Below, in pieces: positions 1-8,131 of a stretch of 64,000 nt of DNA. Positions within the stretch are counted from its first letter, which is position 1; each line of letters starts with the position of its first letter. The translations under genes were made by a program, and so were the position numbers. Under the pieces are notes generated by a model, which saw only the letters and a program-made list of their open reading frames with translations, was not told the DNA's origin and ran no database searches. Source of the DNA: Shinella pollutisoli (lineage in GTDB: Bacteria > Pseudomonadota > Alphaproteobacteria > Rhizobiales > Rhizobiaceae); NCBI RefSeq assembly GCF_024609765.1, contig NZ_JANFDG010000027.1, positions 1-64,000 of the forward strand. The letters are read 5' to 3'.

Positions 1-30
1 GGGTTTCCATCCGCCACCGCAAAGGGAAAT

Positions 31-80
31 ACAGACCCTTTCGCGGTGAAAGGGAAGTTACAAGGGTTAGGGTGAGGGGC
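31..80. repeat. RIME-like palindromic repeat remnant at the moeB 3' end
   Basis: A perfect 7-bp stem lies at 36-42 and 48-54 (CCCTTTC/GAAAGGG, 5-nt loop). It is followed by a flank ending GGTGAGGGGC. The same kind of flank (TGAGGGGC) closes the larger palindromic elements near 5.2, 29.1 and 42.0 kb, so this looks like half of one such element. The moeB stop codon lies inside it. The boundaries are approximate. Confidence 0.5.
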
Positions 81-831
81 GCCGCCGCCCGTATCGCACC
101 GTCTCGAACCGCGCGGCGAGCCCGTCGTAGAGCAGCAGACGCCCGACGAGCGGCTCGCCGGCGCCGGTCAGGAGCTTGATCGCCTCCATCGCCATCAGCG
201 TGCCGATGACGCCCGTCAGCGCGCCGACGATGCCGGCTTCCGCGCAGGCCGGCACGACGCCCGGCGGCGGGGGGGCGGGGAAGAGGTCGCGGTAGCCGGG
301 GTTCCGGCGCCCGTCCGGCCCGGCCTCGTAGGGTTTCAGCACCGTCAGCGAGCCGTCGAAGCGGCCGACGGCGCCGCTGACGAGCGGCACGCGCGCCGCC
401 TCCGCCGCGTCCGCCGCCGCATAGCGCGTGTCGAAATTGTCCGAGCCGTCGACCAGCAGGTCGAAGCCGGCAAGCAGGGCCGCGGCGTTCCCCGGCGTGA
501 AGCGCGTGACGAAGGCGTCGACGCGCACATGCGGATTGAGCCGCCCGACGGCGGCGGCGGCGCTCTCCGCCTTGGCCGCGCCGACGACGGCGGTGTCGTG
601 GATCACCTGGCGCTGCAGGTTGGAGAGCGAGACCGTGTCGTCGTCGACGAGGCCGAGCCGGCCGACGCCGGCGGCGGCGAGATACTGGATCACCGGCGCG
701 CCGAGGCCGCCCGCGCCGATGACGAGCACGCCCGCCCGCTTCAGCCGCTGCTGCCCCGCCCCGCCGATCTCGGCGAGCACGATGTGGCGGCGGTAGCGTT
801 CGATCTCGTCCGGCCCGAGCCTGTCCGTCAT
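67..831 (-). CDS. moeB: Molybdopterin-synthase adenylyltransferase / ThiF-MoeB family
   Basis: This 254-aa E1-like protein adenylates the C-terminal glycine of a small sulfur-carrier protein (MoaD or ThiS) in molybdopterin or thiamine biosynthesis. A Rossmann ATP-binding loop (GAGGLGAPV) lies near residue 40. The DDDTVSLSNLQRQ segment after it and the later DGSDNFDTRY block are the family signatures. The ATG at 831 shares ATGA with the recF stop, so the two are probably translationally coupled. A longer upstream reading frame runs through recF in another frame and was rejected. The last residues (RRRPSP) and the stop are encoded by a palindromic repeat, so the native C-terminus may have been altered. 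The two-Cys zinc motifs of longer MoeB proteins are not evident, and assignment to MoeB rather than ThiF rests on overall similarity. Confidence 0.85.
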   Translation of the reverse strand: MTDRLGPDEIERYRRHIVLAEIGGAGQQRLKRAGVLVIGAGGLGAPVIQYLAAAGVGRLGLVDDDTVSLSNLQRQVIHDTAVVGAAKAESAAAAVGRLNPHVRVDAFVTRFTPGNAAALLAGFDLLVDGSDNFDTRYAAADAAEAARVPLVSGAVGRFDGSLTVLKPYEAGPDGRRNPGYRDLFPAPPPPGVVPACAEAGIVGALTGVIGTLMAMEAIKLLTGAGEPLVGRLLLYDGLAARFETVRYGRRRPSP

Positions 832-1952
832 GGCGCGATGCTCCCGTCGGCGACGGTGAGGAACTGCGCCCGCTCGCCGAGCGCGGCAAACATGGCACGA
901 TCCGTGCCGGTCATGAAGGCCTGGCCGCCGAGCCCGTCGACCCGGTCGAACAGGGCGGCGCGGCGGCTTTCGTCCAGATGGGCGGCGATCTCGTCGAGCA
1001 GCAGCACGGGCGCATGGCCGGTCATGCCGGCGACGAGGCCGGCATGCGCGAGCACGAGGCCGACGAGCAGCGCCTTCTGCTCGCCGGTCGAGCAGCGCTC
1101 GGCCTCCATGTCCTTCTCGCGGTGGCGGATGAGGAGATCGGCGCGGTGCGGCCCGTCGAGCGTGCGGCCGGCGGCGGCGTCGCGATGGCGGCCCTCGCGC
1201 AGGAGGGCGAGATAGGTCTCCTCGATCTCGTAGGCCGGCCGCTGCCATTCCGCGTCGAGGAAGCCGGACAGCCGGAGCGTGGCCGAGGGGAACGGCCCGT
1301 CGTCGCGCGCCGCTTCCACGAGGCCGGAAAGCAGCCCCACCAGTTCATGGCGGGCGTGCGCCATGGCGATGCCGAGGGCGGCCATCTGGCTTTCCAGCGC
1401 GGAGAGCCAGGCGGGATCGGGCCGCGGCTCGGAGAGGAGCCGGTTGCGGCCGCGCATCGCCTTCTCGAAATCGGCGGCGCGGCGGCCGTGCTCGGGATCG
1501 AGCGACAGCACCAGCCGATCGAGGAAGCGGCGGCGGTCGGCGGAGGGGCCGGTGAAGAGCCCGTCCATCGCCGGCGTCAGCCAGAGCACGCGCAGGTGAT
1601 CGAGCAGCTCGTCGACCGTGCGCGCCGGCGTGCCGTTGATGCGCAGGCGCCGCGACTGGCCCTCGTCGCCGCCCTCCGTGCCGGTGCCGATGTCGACCTC
1701 GCCGGCCATGCCGTCGACGGTGGCGAAGACGGAGAAGCCGCCCGAGGCGCCCGCGCGCGGCACGTCGCCATAGGCGGCGCGGCGCAGGCCCCGGCCGGGC
1801 GAGAGGAAGGAGACGGCTTCCATGAGGTTGGTCTTGCCCGCGCCGTTCTGGCCGGTCAGCACCACGTGCCGGCCGTCGAGCGCCAGCGACAAGGCCGCGT
1901 AGTTGCGGAAGTCGGTGAGCTTGAGGCGGGAAAGGGAGACCTTGTGCGGCAT
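828..1952 (-). CDS. recF: DNA replication and repair protein RecF
   Basis: RecF (374 aa) is an SMC-like ATPase that helps load RecA at single-strand gaps together with RecO and RecR. The start MPHKVSLSRLKLTDFRNY at 1952 gives the family's usual N-terminus; a longer frame to 2006 adds residues with no counterpart. The Walker A motif GQNGAGKTN falls near residue 37. The signature CSTGEQKALL and Walker B segment VLLLDEIAAHLD are near the C-terminus. It is followed directly by moeB with a 4-bp overlap, an order I recall from other rhizobia. All ATPase motifs look intact. Confidence 0.96.
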   Translation of the reverse strand: MPHKVSLSRLKLTDFRNYAALSLALDGRHVVLTGQNGAGKTNLMEAVSFLSPGRGLRRAAYGDVPRAGASGGFSVFATVDGMAGEVDIGTGTEGGDEGQSRRLRINGTPARTVDELLDHLRVLWLTPAMDGLFTGPSADRRRFLDRLVLSLDPEHGRRAADFEKAMRGRNRLLSEPRPDPAWLSALESQMAALGIAMAHARHELVGLLSGLVEAARDDGPFPSATLRLSGFLDAEWQRPAYEIEETYLALLREGRHRDAAAGRTLDGPHRADLLIRHREKDMEAERCSTGEQKALLVGLVLAHAGLVAGMTGHAPVLLLDEIAAHLDESRRAALFDRVDGLGGQAFMTGTDRAMFAALGERAQFLTVADGSIAP

Positions 1953-2075
1953 TGCGTGTCCGGATCGTTCGGCAAGAGAGCTATGCCGCAAGCCCCGCGA
2001 TTGCAAGCCTGCCGGGCGGCGAAAGGCCCGGACGCAGGGAACATCCGGGCCTTCGCGGGAGGTCGGGGGCGGTGC

Positions 2076-2252
2076 TTACCGGCAGATGCGGACCTTCTTG
2101 ACGACGAGGTTGCCGTAATAGTCGTAGGACTTCACCTTCTTGACGAAGCAGTGCTGCTGGTAGCCGTAGCTGTAGTAGCCGGCCTGCGAGGGCGCGGCGA
2201 AGGAAACGGCGGCAACGAGGGCGACGGCGGCGGAAACGACGATCTTGCGCAT
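2076..2252 (-). CDS. Small secreted hypothetical protein with signal peptide
   Basis: This 58-aa protein has a clear signal peptide: MRKIVV, a hydrophobic alanine/valine core, and a likely signal peptidase I site after PSQA (residue 24). The mature part is about 34 residues, rich in Tyr and Lys/Val, with two cysteines (QHC and RIC) that could form a disulfide. The ATG at 2252 has AGGAGAGA upstream, which decides the start over the much longer frame that runs to 2927 without a start context. It resembles small tyrosine-rich secreted proteins I recall from Rhizobium and Agrobacterium. Its function is unknown. Confidence 0.75.
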   Translation of the reverse strand: MRKIVVSAAVALVAAVSFAAPSQAGYYSYGYQQHCFVKKVKSYDYYGNLVVKKVRICR

Positions 2253-2369
2253 GGGGTCTCTCCTGATCTCTCCTGAAGGACGAGCCTCTCTCGTCCAGTG
2301 ACCGGACTGTCCCATATCGGCCGGGCCGACGCTGTTTCGCGAGGAACAGGCCTCCGCGGACGTGGCTTC

Positions 2370-2400
2370 GCCCCTCACCCTGGCCCTCTTCCCGCTTTCG
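2370..2400. repeat. Short remnant resembling the palindromic intergenic repeat
   Basis: GCCCCTCACCCTGG followed by CCCTCTTCCCGC resembles the arm of the rhizobial palindromic repeats seen intact near 5.2, 29.1 and 42.0 kb, but the partner arm is missing. The rest of the interval 2253-2499 holds only the ribosome-binding sites of the flanking genes. Confidence 0.3.
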
Positions 2401-2499
2401 GAGACGGTGCGGGCAGGCCGCATCCGCGGTTTCCCTTCCCGGCCGTTTTGCTGTAGGGCAAGGCGCGACCTCCCCTGACAGAACGCAAGGACCCCTCGT

Positions 2500-3168
2500 T
2501 TGCTTTCCCGTTCCCGCCTTTTCGACAAGAGCTTCTCCGCCTTCCTCTTCGACATGGACGGCACCGTCATCAACTCGATCCCCGCGACCGAGCGGGTGTG
2601 GAGCGCCTGGGCGCGCCGCCACGGCCTCGATGTCGCGACCTTTCTGCCGACCATGCACGGCGTGCGCGGCATCGACACGATCCGCCGCCTGGCGCTGCCG
2701 GGCGTCGACGCGGAGGCCGAGGCGCGCGAGATCGAGCGGGCCGAGATCGAGGACGTGGACGGCATCGTCCCCATTCCGGGCGCGCCGCGTTTCCTCGCCG
2801 CGCTGCCGGCCGACCGCTGGGGCATCGTCACCTCCGCGCCCATCGCGCTGGCGAGGCGCCGGCTTGCCGCCGCCGGCCTACCGCTGCCGCGGGTGATCGT
2901 CACCGCCGAGGACGTGGAGAAGGGCAAGCCCGCGCCGGACGGCTACCTGCTCGGGGCCGAACGCCTCGGCTTCCCGGCGGCCGACTGCCTCGTCTTCGAG
3001 GACGTGCCGGCGGGCATCCTCGCCGGCGAGAGCGCGGGCGCGAGCGTCGTCGTCATGACCGCGACCCACGCCCACGAGATCCAGACCGGCCACCCGACGC
3101 TTCCCGGCTACGAGGGCGTCGAGGCGGAGGTAGGCGCGGACGGCCGGCTGTCGCTGCTTCGGGCCTGA
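2500..3168 (+). CDS. HAD-superfamily sugar-phosphatase-like hydrolase
   Basis: This 222-aa protein belongs to the haloacid dehalogenase superfamily, probably the beta-phosphoglucomutase/sugar-phosphate phosphatase branch. Motif I is FDMDGTVINS near residues 17-26 with both catalytic aspartates. Motif II is IVTSAP near residue 109. The motif III lysine and motif IV acidic residues lie in GKPAPDGYLLG and CLVFEDVPAG. A helical cap sits between motifs I and II. No ATG precedes motif I, so a TTG at 2500 with AAGGA upstream is taken as start. Its stop and the convergent mbfA stop abut in the palindrome TGATCA (3166-3171). The substrate cannot be told from sequence. Confidence 0.85.
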   Translation: MLSRSRLFDKSFSAFLFDMDGTVINSIPATERVWSAWARRHGLDVATFLPTMHGVRGIDTIRRLALPGVDAEAEAREIERAEIEDVDGIVPIPGAPRFLAALPADRWGIVTSAPIALARRRLAAAGLPLPRVIVTAEDVEKGKPAPDGYLLGAERLGFPAADCLVFEDVPAGILAGESAGASVVVMTATHAHEIQTGHPTLPGYEGVEAEVGADGRLSLLRA

Positions 3169-4152
3169 TCAGGCGTTGCCGATCAGGATGCCGGCGGCGA
3201 GCACCAGGCCGCCGCCGAGCACCACCTGCAGGACCGCCCGGAAGAAGGGCGTCTCCATGTAGCGGTTCTGGATGAAGGCGATCGCCCACAGTTCCAGGAA
3301 CACGACCGCCACGGCGATCGCCGTCGCCGTGAAGAAATTCGGGATGAGATAGGGCAGCGCGTGGCCGAGGCCGCCGAGCGCCGTCATGATGCCGGAGGCG
3401 AGCCCCCGCTTCACCGGCGAGCCGCGGCCGGAGAGCTTGCCGTCGTCGTGGGCGGCCTCCGTGAAGCCCATCGAGATGCCCGCCCCGACCGAGGCCGAGA
3501 GGCCGACGAGGAAGGTCTGCCAGGTGTCCTGCGTGGCGAAGGCGGCGGCGAAGATCGGCGCGAGCGTCGAGACGGAGCCGTCCATCAGCCCGGCGAGCCC
3601 CGGCTGCACATAGGTCAGCACGAACTGCCGGCGCGCCGTCAGGTCCTCTTCCGTCCTCACGTCGGCGGGCGTGTGCGTCTCGCCGAGCCGGCGGGCGAGC
3701 GATTCGTGCGATTTCTCCGCCAGCGCCAGGTCGCCGAGGAGCTTGCGCGTCGCCGCGTCGCGCGTGCGGGCGGCGGCTGTGAGATAGAAGCGGTGGGCGG
3801 CCTCCTCCATCGCCTCGGCCTCGGCGCGGATCGTCTCCAGCGGCAGGTTGGCGACCAGCCAGTCGGGCTTGCGCTCGGGAAAGTCGCTGACGTGCTCGCG
3901 CCGCACCAGCGGGATGCGGTCGCCGAAACGGGCGACATGGCGGTCGATCAGCATCTGCCGGTGATGGCTCTCCTCCTCGGCCATCTCCTCGAAGACGCGC
4001 GCCGAATGGGGATAGGCCTCGCGCAACTGGTCGGCATAGGCGAGATAGATGCGGCCGTCGTCCTCTTCCGAGGAGATGGCGAGCGCCAGGATTTCCTGCT
4101 CGCTCAGCGATTCGAGCGCGCGCTTGTGCGGATGGAGGAGACGCGAGAGCAT
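3169..4152 (-). CDS. mbfA: Membrane-bound ferritin-like iron exporter MbfA
   Basis: A 327-aa inner-membrane protein joining an N-terminal rubrerythrin/ferritin-like diiron domain (residues 1-150; Glu20, an ExxH cluster at 59-64) to a C-terminal VIT1/CCC1-like transporter domain (residues about 165-327) with several hydrophobic segments. MbfA proteins of Bradyrhizobium and Agrobacterium export iron and protect against high iron, acid and peroxide. They are repressed by Irr when iron is low. A perfect Irr-type palindrome lies just upstream here, which strongly supports the name. The start at 4152 gives the usual N-terminus MLSRLLHPHKRALESLSEQE. It is transcribed alone. Confidence 0.92.
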   Translation of the reverse strand: MLSRLLHPHKRALESLSEQEILALAISSEEDDGRIYLAYADQLREAYPHSARVFEEMAEEESHHRQMLIDRHVARFGDRIPLVRREHVSDFPERKPDWLVANLPLETIRAEAEAMEEAAHRFYLTAAARTRDAATRKLLGDLALAEKSHESLARRLGETHTPADVRTEEDLTARRQFVLTYVQPGLAGLMDGSVSTLAPIFAAAFATQDTWQTFLVGLSASVGAGISMGFTEAAHDDGKLSGRGSPVKRGLASGIMTALGGLGHALPYLIPNFFTATAIAVAVVFLELWAIAFIQNRYMETPFFRAVLQVVLGGGLVLAAGILIGNA

Positions 4153-4165
4153 GGCGGGATTCCAG

Positions 4166-4208
4166 TTTAGAACTATTCTAAATATAGGACCGGGCCCGTG
4201 CCGGTCAA
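4166..4208 (-). promoter_or_regulatory. mbfA promoter with overlapping Irr (ICE) operator
   Basis: TTTAGAA-N3-TTCTAAA at 4166-4182 is a perfect inverted repeat matching the iron-control element bound by Irr in rhizobia. Reading the minus strand, a -35 TTGACC (4208-4203) and -10 TATATT (4186-4181) are separated by 16 nt. The -10 overlaps the palindrome edge and the expected start point falls inside it. Occupancy would therefore block transcription, and the 5' leader would be only about 20 nt. The leader has only a weak Shine-Dalgarno (GGAA). Confidence 0.85.
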
Positions 4209-4298
4209 GCTCGACACCCGCGCCTCTCCCCGGCTAAAGTCAAGCCGCCACCATCGCGGCCACCAAGGCCGTCACAGGGAACCCGCCGGAGATCGTTC

Positions 4299-5123
4299 TT
4301 GTCATCGACGTTCAAGCTGCTTACGGACACCGGGGACACGCTCCTCGACCGGATGGGACGCGCGCTCGCCGGCCGCCTGCAGGCGCAGACCTCGGGCTAC
4401 GAGCCCTATACGCCGTCCGACCCGGAGACGCTGGCGCGCACGCTGCGGCCCGGCGACGTGCTGCTGGTGGAGGGCAACCAGCAGGTCTCGGCGGCGATCA
4501 AGTACCTTACCCAGTCGACCTGGTCGCATGCGGCCCTCTTCGTCGGCGAGGCGGTGCCGCTGACCTTCGAGCAGGCGGCGCTGCCGGCGACGGAGCGGCC
4601 GCAGCTCGTGGAGGTCAATCTCGGGGAAGGGTGCGTCGCCGTGCCGCTGTCGAAGTACCGCACCTACAACACGCGCATCTGCCGGCCGATCGGGCTGACG
4701 CCCGACGACCGCGACACGCTGATCTCCTACATGGTCTCGCGGCTGGGGCTGCGCTACGACCTGAAGAACGTCCTCGACATGCTGCGTTATTTCCTGCCGA
4801 CGCCGCCGGTGCCGGTGCGCTGGCGCCGCCGCCTGATCGCCTTCGGCTCGGGTGACCCGACGCGGGCGATCTGCTCGACGCTGATCGCCGCCGCCTTCGA
4901 GGCGATCCGCTATCCGATCCTGCCGCAGGTGACGCGCGCGCCCGGCCACGCGGCGGCGGCCTCGACCTATTCGCGCGAGGAGATCCTGCACATCCGCCAC
5001 CACTCGCTCTACACGCCGCGCGACTTCGACCTCTCGCCCTATTTCGAGATCGTCAAGCCGACGCTGAAATACGGCTTCGACTACAAGCGGCTGGAATGGG
5101 CGGCGGACCGGGAGGGGCCGTGA
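4299..5123 (+). CDS. YiiX/YebB-like permuted papain-fold (NlpC/P60-type) hydrolase
   Basis: A 274-aa protein of the permuted NlpC/P60 (C92-like) cysteine hydrolase group. The expected His is in STWSHAALFVG (His77) and the nucleophile in AICSTLIAAAF (Cys192), the His-before-Cys order of permuted members. A segment GDVLLVEGNQ near residue 52 opens the domain. Members act on amide bonds in cell-wall or lipid substrates, but the target is unknown. The start is a TTG at 4299 behind GGAGA; no ATG fits. No signal peptide is seen, although the N-terminus is amphipathic. It stands alone and diverges from mbfA. Confidence 0.75.
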   Translation: MSSTFKLLTDTGDTLLDRMGRALAGRLQAQTSGYEPYTPSDPETLARTLRPGDVLLVEGNQQVSAAIKYLTQSTWSHAALFVGEAVPLTFEQAALPATERPQLVEVNLGEGCVAVPLSKYRTYNTRICRPIGLTPDDRDTLISYMVSRLGLRYDLKNVLDMLRYFLPTPPVPVRWRRRLIAFGSGDPTRAICSTLIAAAFEAIRYPILPQVTRAPGHAAAASTYSREEILHIRHHSLYTPRDFDLSPYFEIVKPTLKYGFDYKRLEWAADREGP

Positions 5124-5190
5124 GGCGGCCTGCCCGTCATGCCCGCTTCCGCCGCGAGAGGAGAGCGTGGGGAAACCGGCCCGCCCATCG

Positions 5191-5315
5191 CTCCTCGCGC
5201 CCCGCTTGCGGGGAGAGGATGCCGGCAGGCAGGTGAGGGGCCGCGCCGTCGATCAGGAGCGGTCGCTCCTCATCCCGCTGCCGCGACCTCTCCCCGCCAG
5301 CGGGGAGAAGGGGCA
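5191..5315. repeat. Rhizobial palindromic intergenic repeat (RIME-like), copy 1
   Basis: Two inverted half-units flank a short spacer. Each has a small hairpin (CCCCGC/GCGGGG type), then GAGAGG, a CGGCAG box and a closing TGAGGGGC or variant. The same architecture recurs at 29054-29168 and 41914-42029. Such elements are typical of rhizobial chromosomes and lie between convergent genes, where they may form bidirectional terminators. Confidence 0.75.
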
Positions 5316-5348
5316 GGACGCACGCGCGTGATCCCGGATGGGTGAACC

Positions 5349-6011
5349 TCACCCCTTGAGCGGCGAGATCGCGATCTCGACGCGGCGGTTCTGGGCGCGG
5401 CCGGCCTCGGTGGCGTTCGAGGCGACCGGGCGGTCCATGCCGTAGCCGACCGCCGACATGCGGCGCGGATCGACGCCGGTCGAGGCGAGATAGTTGGCGA
5501 CCGAGCCGGCGCGGCGCTCCGAGAGCGCCAGGTTGTACTGCGCGTTGCCGACGGAATCGGTGTGGCCGTCGACGTCGATCAGCGTCTTGTCGAACTTGCG
5601 CAGCACGATCGCCACCGCGTCGAGCGTGCGGTAGAAAGCCGGGATCACCTGGTCCTGGTCGGTGGCGAAGGTGATGTTCGACGGCATGTTGAGGACGATG
5701 CGGTCGCCGACGCGCGTGACCGAGACGCCCGAGCCCTGCAGCTGGGCGCGCAACTCGGCTTCCTGGTTGTCCATGTAGTTGCCGATGGCGCCGCCGGCGA
5801 GCGCGCCGACGCCCGCGCCGATCAGCGCGGCGTTGCGGCGCTGCACCGGGTTGTTGCCGACGAGCAGGCCGGTCGCCGCGCCGAGGCCGGCACCGATCAG
5901 CGCGCCGCCCGCCGTGTTCGACATCTTCTGCTCGCCCGTATAGGGGTCGGTGGTCGTGCAGGCGGAGAGAAAGATCGCCGCCGTCGCGACGATCGCGCAT
6001 TTCTTGTACAT
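5349..6011 (-). CDS. OmpA-family lipoprotein (YiaD-like)
   Basis: This 220-aa outer-membrane lipoprotein starts with a lipoprotein signal peptide ending in LSAC; Cys18 is the expected lipidated residue. Residues 30-85 are glycine-rich (two GAGxGA repeats), a glycine-zipper segment. The C-terminal OmpA domain (about 105-220) carries the peptidoglycan-binding pattern with DVDGHTDSVGNAQYNLALSERRA and NRRVEIAI. It is likely to tether the outer membrane to peptidoglycan. It is monocistronic and convergent with the YiiX-like gene across a palindromic repeat. Confidence 0.9.
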   Translation of the reverse strand: MYKKCAIVATAAIFLSACTTTDPYTGEQKMSNTAGGALIGAGLGAATGLLVGNNPVQRRNAALIGAGVGALAGGAIGNYMDNQEAELRAQLQGSGVSVTRVGDRIVLNMPSNITFATDQDQVIPAFYRTLDAVAIVLRKFDKTLIDVDGHTDSVGNAQYNLALSERRAGSVANYLASTGVDPRRMSAVGYGMDRPVASNATEAGRAQNRRVEIAISPLKG

Positions 6012-6080
6012 GGAGATGCCCCCGAAGTGTTCCGTTGATTCTGCATCAACCTATCGATTGCGGCGGAATCAGGAAAGGCC

Positions 6081-6956
6081 CTAGGATTGGCCACTGCCGG
6101 CGGACGTGACGCCGGCGCTCGCGGCCACCACCAGCGCCGTGCCGAGCATCTGCCACGGCGTCATCGGCTGGGCGAGCACGAGGAAGCCGGCGATGGCGCC
6201 GAAGGCCGGCTCCAGGCTCATCAGGATGCCGAAGGCGGCGATCGGCATGCGGCGGAGCGCGATCATCTCCAGCGCATAGGGAAAGAGCGGCACGAGGATC
6301 GCCAGCCCCAGCATCATGCCGAGCCCCTCCGGGCTCATCGCCTCCGGCGCCCGCCACAGGCCGAAGGGGGCGGCGGCGATGGCGGCGACGATCAGCGACA
6401 TGGAGAGGCCTTCCAGGCCCTTGAACAGCCGGCCGGATGAGCGCATCAGCACGATATAGGTGCCCCAGCCGACCGCCGCGCCGCAGGCGAAGAGGACGCC
6501 GACGGGATCGCCGATCCAGCCCTCGCCGTCATGCGAGAGCAGCATCACGCCGACGAGCGCCGCCGCCGGCCAGACGAGCCGCCAGCCCGCGCCGATCCCG
6601 AAGGTGGCGACGGCGAGCGGCCCGAGGAAATCGATGGCGACGGCGAGCCCGAGCGGGATGCGCTCGATCGCCGCGAAGAAGGAGAGCGTCATGCCGGCCA
6701 TGGTGGTGCCGAGCATCGCCGCGCTCAGCCATTGCCGCCGGTCGTAGCGCAGCACCCTGGGGCGCACGATCGCGGCGAGGATCGCCGCGGCGATGGCGAC
6801 CCTGAGGAAGGTCGTGGCGGCGGGGCCGAATTCGGCGATGGCCGTCGCCGAGAAGGCCGAGCCGAACTGCACGCTCGACATGGAAAGCAGGCACAGCACG
6901 ACGCCCGCGAGAAGCCCCGTCCTGTCCCCGTCCGCCGTCATCTGCCGGTCCGTCAT
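6081..6956 (-). CDS. EamA/DMT-family exporter (RhtA-like)
   Basis: A 291-aa inner-membrane protein with ten predicted hydrophobic helices in two EamA repeats. The sequence ERIPLGLAVAIDFLGPL and the later RRMPIAAFGILMSLEPAFGAIAG are typical of RhtA-type threonine/homoserine exporters, so amino-acid or metabolite efflux is likely. The start MTDRQMTAD at 6956 is the first ATG in a short hydrophilic leader; a second ATG five codons on is possible. It is a single gene. The true substrate is not deducible. Confidence 0.8.
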   Translation of the reverse strand: MTDRQMTADGDRTGLLAGVVLCLLSMSSVQFGSAFSATAIAEFGPAATTFLRVAIAAAILAAIVRPRVLRYDRRQWLSAAMLGTTMAGMTLSFFAAIERIPLGLAVAIDFLGPLAVATFGIGAGWRLVWPAAALVGVMLLSHDGEGWIGDPVGVLFACGAAVGWGTYIVLMRSSGRLFKGLEGLSMSLIVAAIAAAPFGLWRAPEAMSPEGLGMMLGLAILVPLFPYALEMIALRRMPIAAFGILMSLEPAFGAIAGFLVLAQPMTPWQMLGTALVVAASAGVTSAGSGQS

Positions 6957-7045
6957 GCGCGGTCCTCCCCGCGCCCGGTCTATCGGAGGCGCCGACGTTC
7001 GACAAATCGATAATCGTGACGGCCGGCTTCAATAAAATTGACGCT

Positions 7046-8071
7046 TCAGCCGGAAATGCCCCTCAGAACGTTGGCGACGTTGAGGCCGATCTCCGGCACG
7101 CCGTAGCCGCCCTCCATGCAGACGAGCACCGGCACGCCGCTTTCGCGGATCTTCCGCCCCATGGCGAGGAAATCCGGCGAGGTGAGCCTGAAGAAGGAGA
7201 TCGGGTCCTTCTCGAACGTGTCGACGCCGAGCGAGACGACGATGACCTCGGCGCCGAAGCCGGCAATGCGGGCGAGCGCGTCGTCGAGCGCGGCGCCCCA
7301 GACCGACCAGGGCGTGCCGGGCGGCATCGGATAGTTCTGCGTGGCGCCCGTGCCCGCGCCCTTGCCGGTCTCCTCCGCATAGCCGAGGAAATGCGGGAAG
7401 GCCTCCGCCGGGTCGCCGTGCAGCGAGGCGAAGAAGACGTCGCCGCGTTCGTAGAAGATGTCCTGCGTGCCGTTGCCGTGGTGGAAGTCGACGTCGAGGA
7501 TCGCGACCTTCTTCGCCCCCTTGTCGAGGAAGCGCTGCGCGGCGACGGCGGCGTTGTTGATGAAGCAGTAGCCGCCGAAGGCGTCGATCGCCGCGTGGTG
7601 GCCGGGCGGGCGGCAGAGCGCGAAGGCGGCCTTCTCGCCGCCGGCGACGATGTCGGCCGCCGTCAGCGCCGAGCGCATGGAGGAGAGCGCCGCCTCCCAG
7701 GTGCCGGGCGAGATCGCCGTCTCGGCGGCGTTGCAATAATAGCCGAGCTGGCCCTCGATATGGGTCGGGATGCGCGGCGAGGTGCGGCGCACGGGGAAGG
7801 CGGTGGCGATCGCCTCGCCGCGGTAGCCTTCCTTCGACCAGCGCGCCCAGGCCGTCTCCAGGAAAGAGAGGAAGCCGGCGTCGTGCACCTTCAGCGCCGT
7901 CTCCAGCCCGTAGTCCGCAGGCGCCGACACGTCGGTAAAGCCGGCGTCCTTGACGGCGGCGAGGATCCATTCGGCGCGGAACGGCGCCTCGAAGGGCGCC
8001 ACCAGCTCGCCGCCGAAGAGCTCCGTGCGGGCGTTCCTGAGCTTGTGGTCCTCGGAAAAGATGACGCGCAT
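7046..8071 (-). CDS. aphA: Acetylpolyamine amidohydrolase / histone-deacetylase-family protein
   Basis: A 341-aa zinc amidohydrolase of the arginase/deacetylase fold, the same length as the Mycoplana acetylpolyamine amidohydrolase. It removes acetyl groups from acetylputrescine, acetylspermidine or similar compounds. The catalytic histidine pair is in RPPGHHAA. The zinc ligands are the Asp and His of DVDFHHGNGTQ and the Asp of SLGVDTFEKDP. The late Tyr motif is MEGGYGVPEIG. The N-terminal loop with RNARTELFGGELVAPFE matches the dimer-forming insertion of polyamine deacetylases, which supports this over class II HDAC-like acetoin enzymes. It is a single gene. Confidence 0.88.
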   Translation of the reverse strand: MRVIFSEDHKLRNARTELFGGELVAPFEAPFRAEWILAAVKDAGFTDVSAPADYGLETALKVHDAGFLSFLETAWARWSKEGYRGEAIATAFPVRRTSPRIPTHIEGQLGYYCNAAETAISPGTWEAALSSMRSALTAADIVAGGEKAAFALCRPPGHHAAIDAFGGYCFINNAAVAAQRFLDKGAKKVAILDVDFHHGNGTQDIFYERGDVFFASLHGDPAEAFPHFLGYAEETGKGAGTGATQNYPMPPGTPWSVWGAALDDALARIAGFGAEVIVVSLGVDTFEKDPISFFRLTSPDFLAMGRKIRESGVPVLVCMEGGYGVPEIGLNVANVLRGISG

Positions 8072-8131
8072 GACGGCCTCCCTCGCGCTTTTGCGCGCGA
8101 CGTTAGCCCCGGCGTCACGGGGAAGGCAAGC

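Noticed and set aside
2500-2502. HAD gene start at a later ATG
   Set aside because: The next ATG is inside motif I (DMDGT), which would remove the catalytic aspartate.
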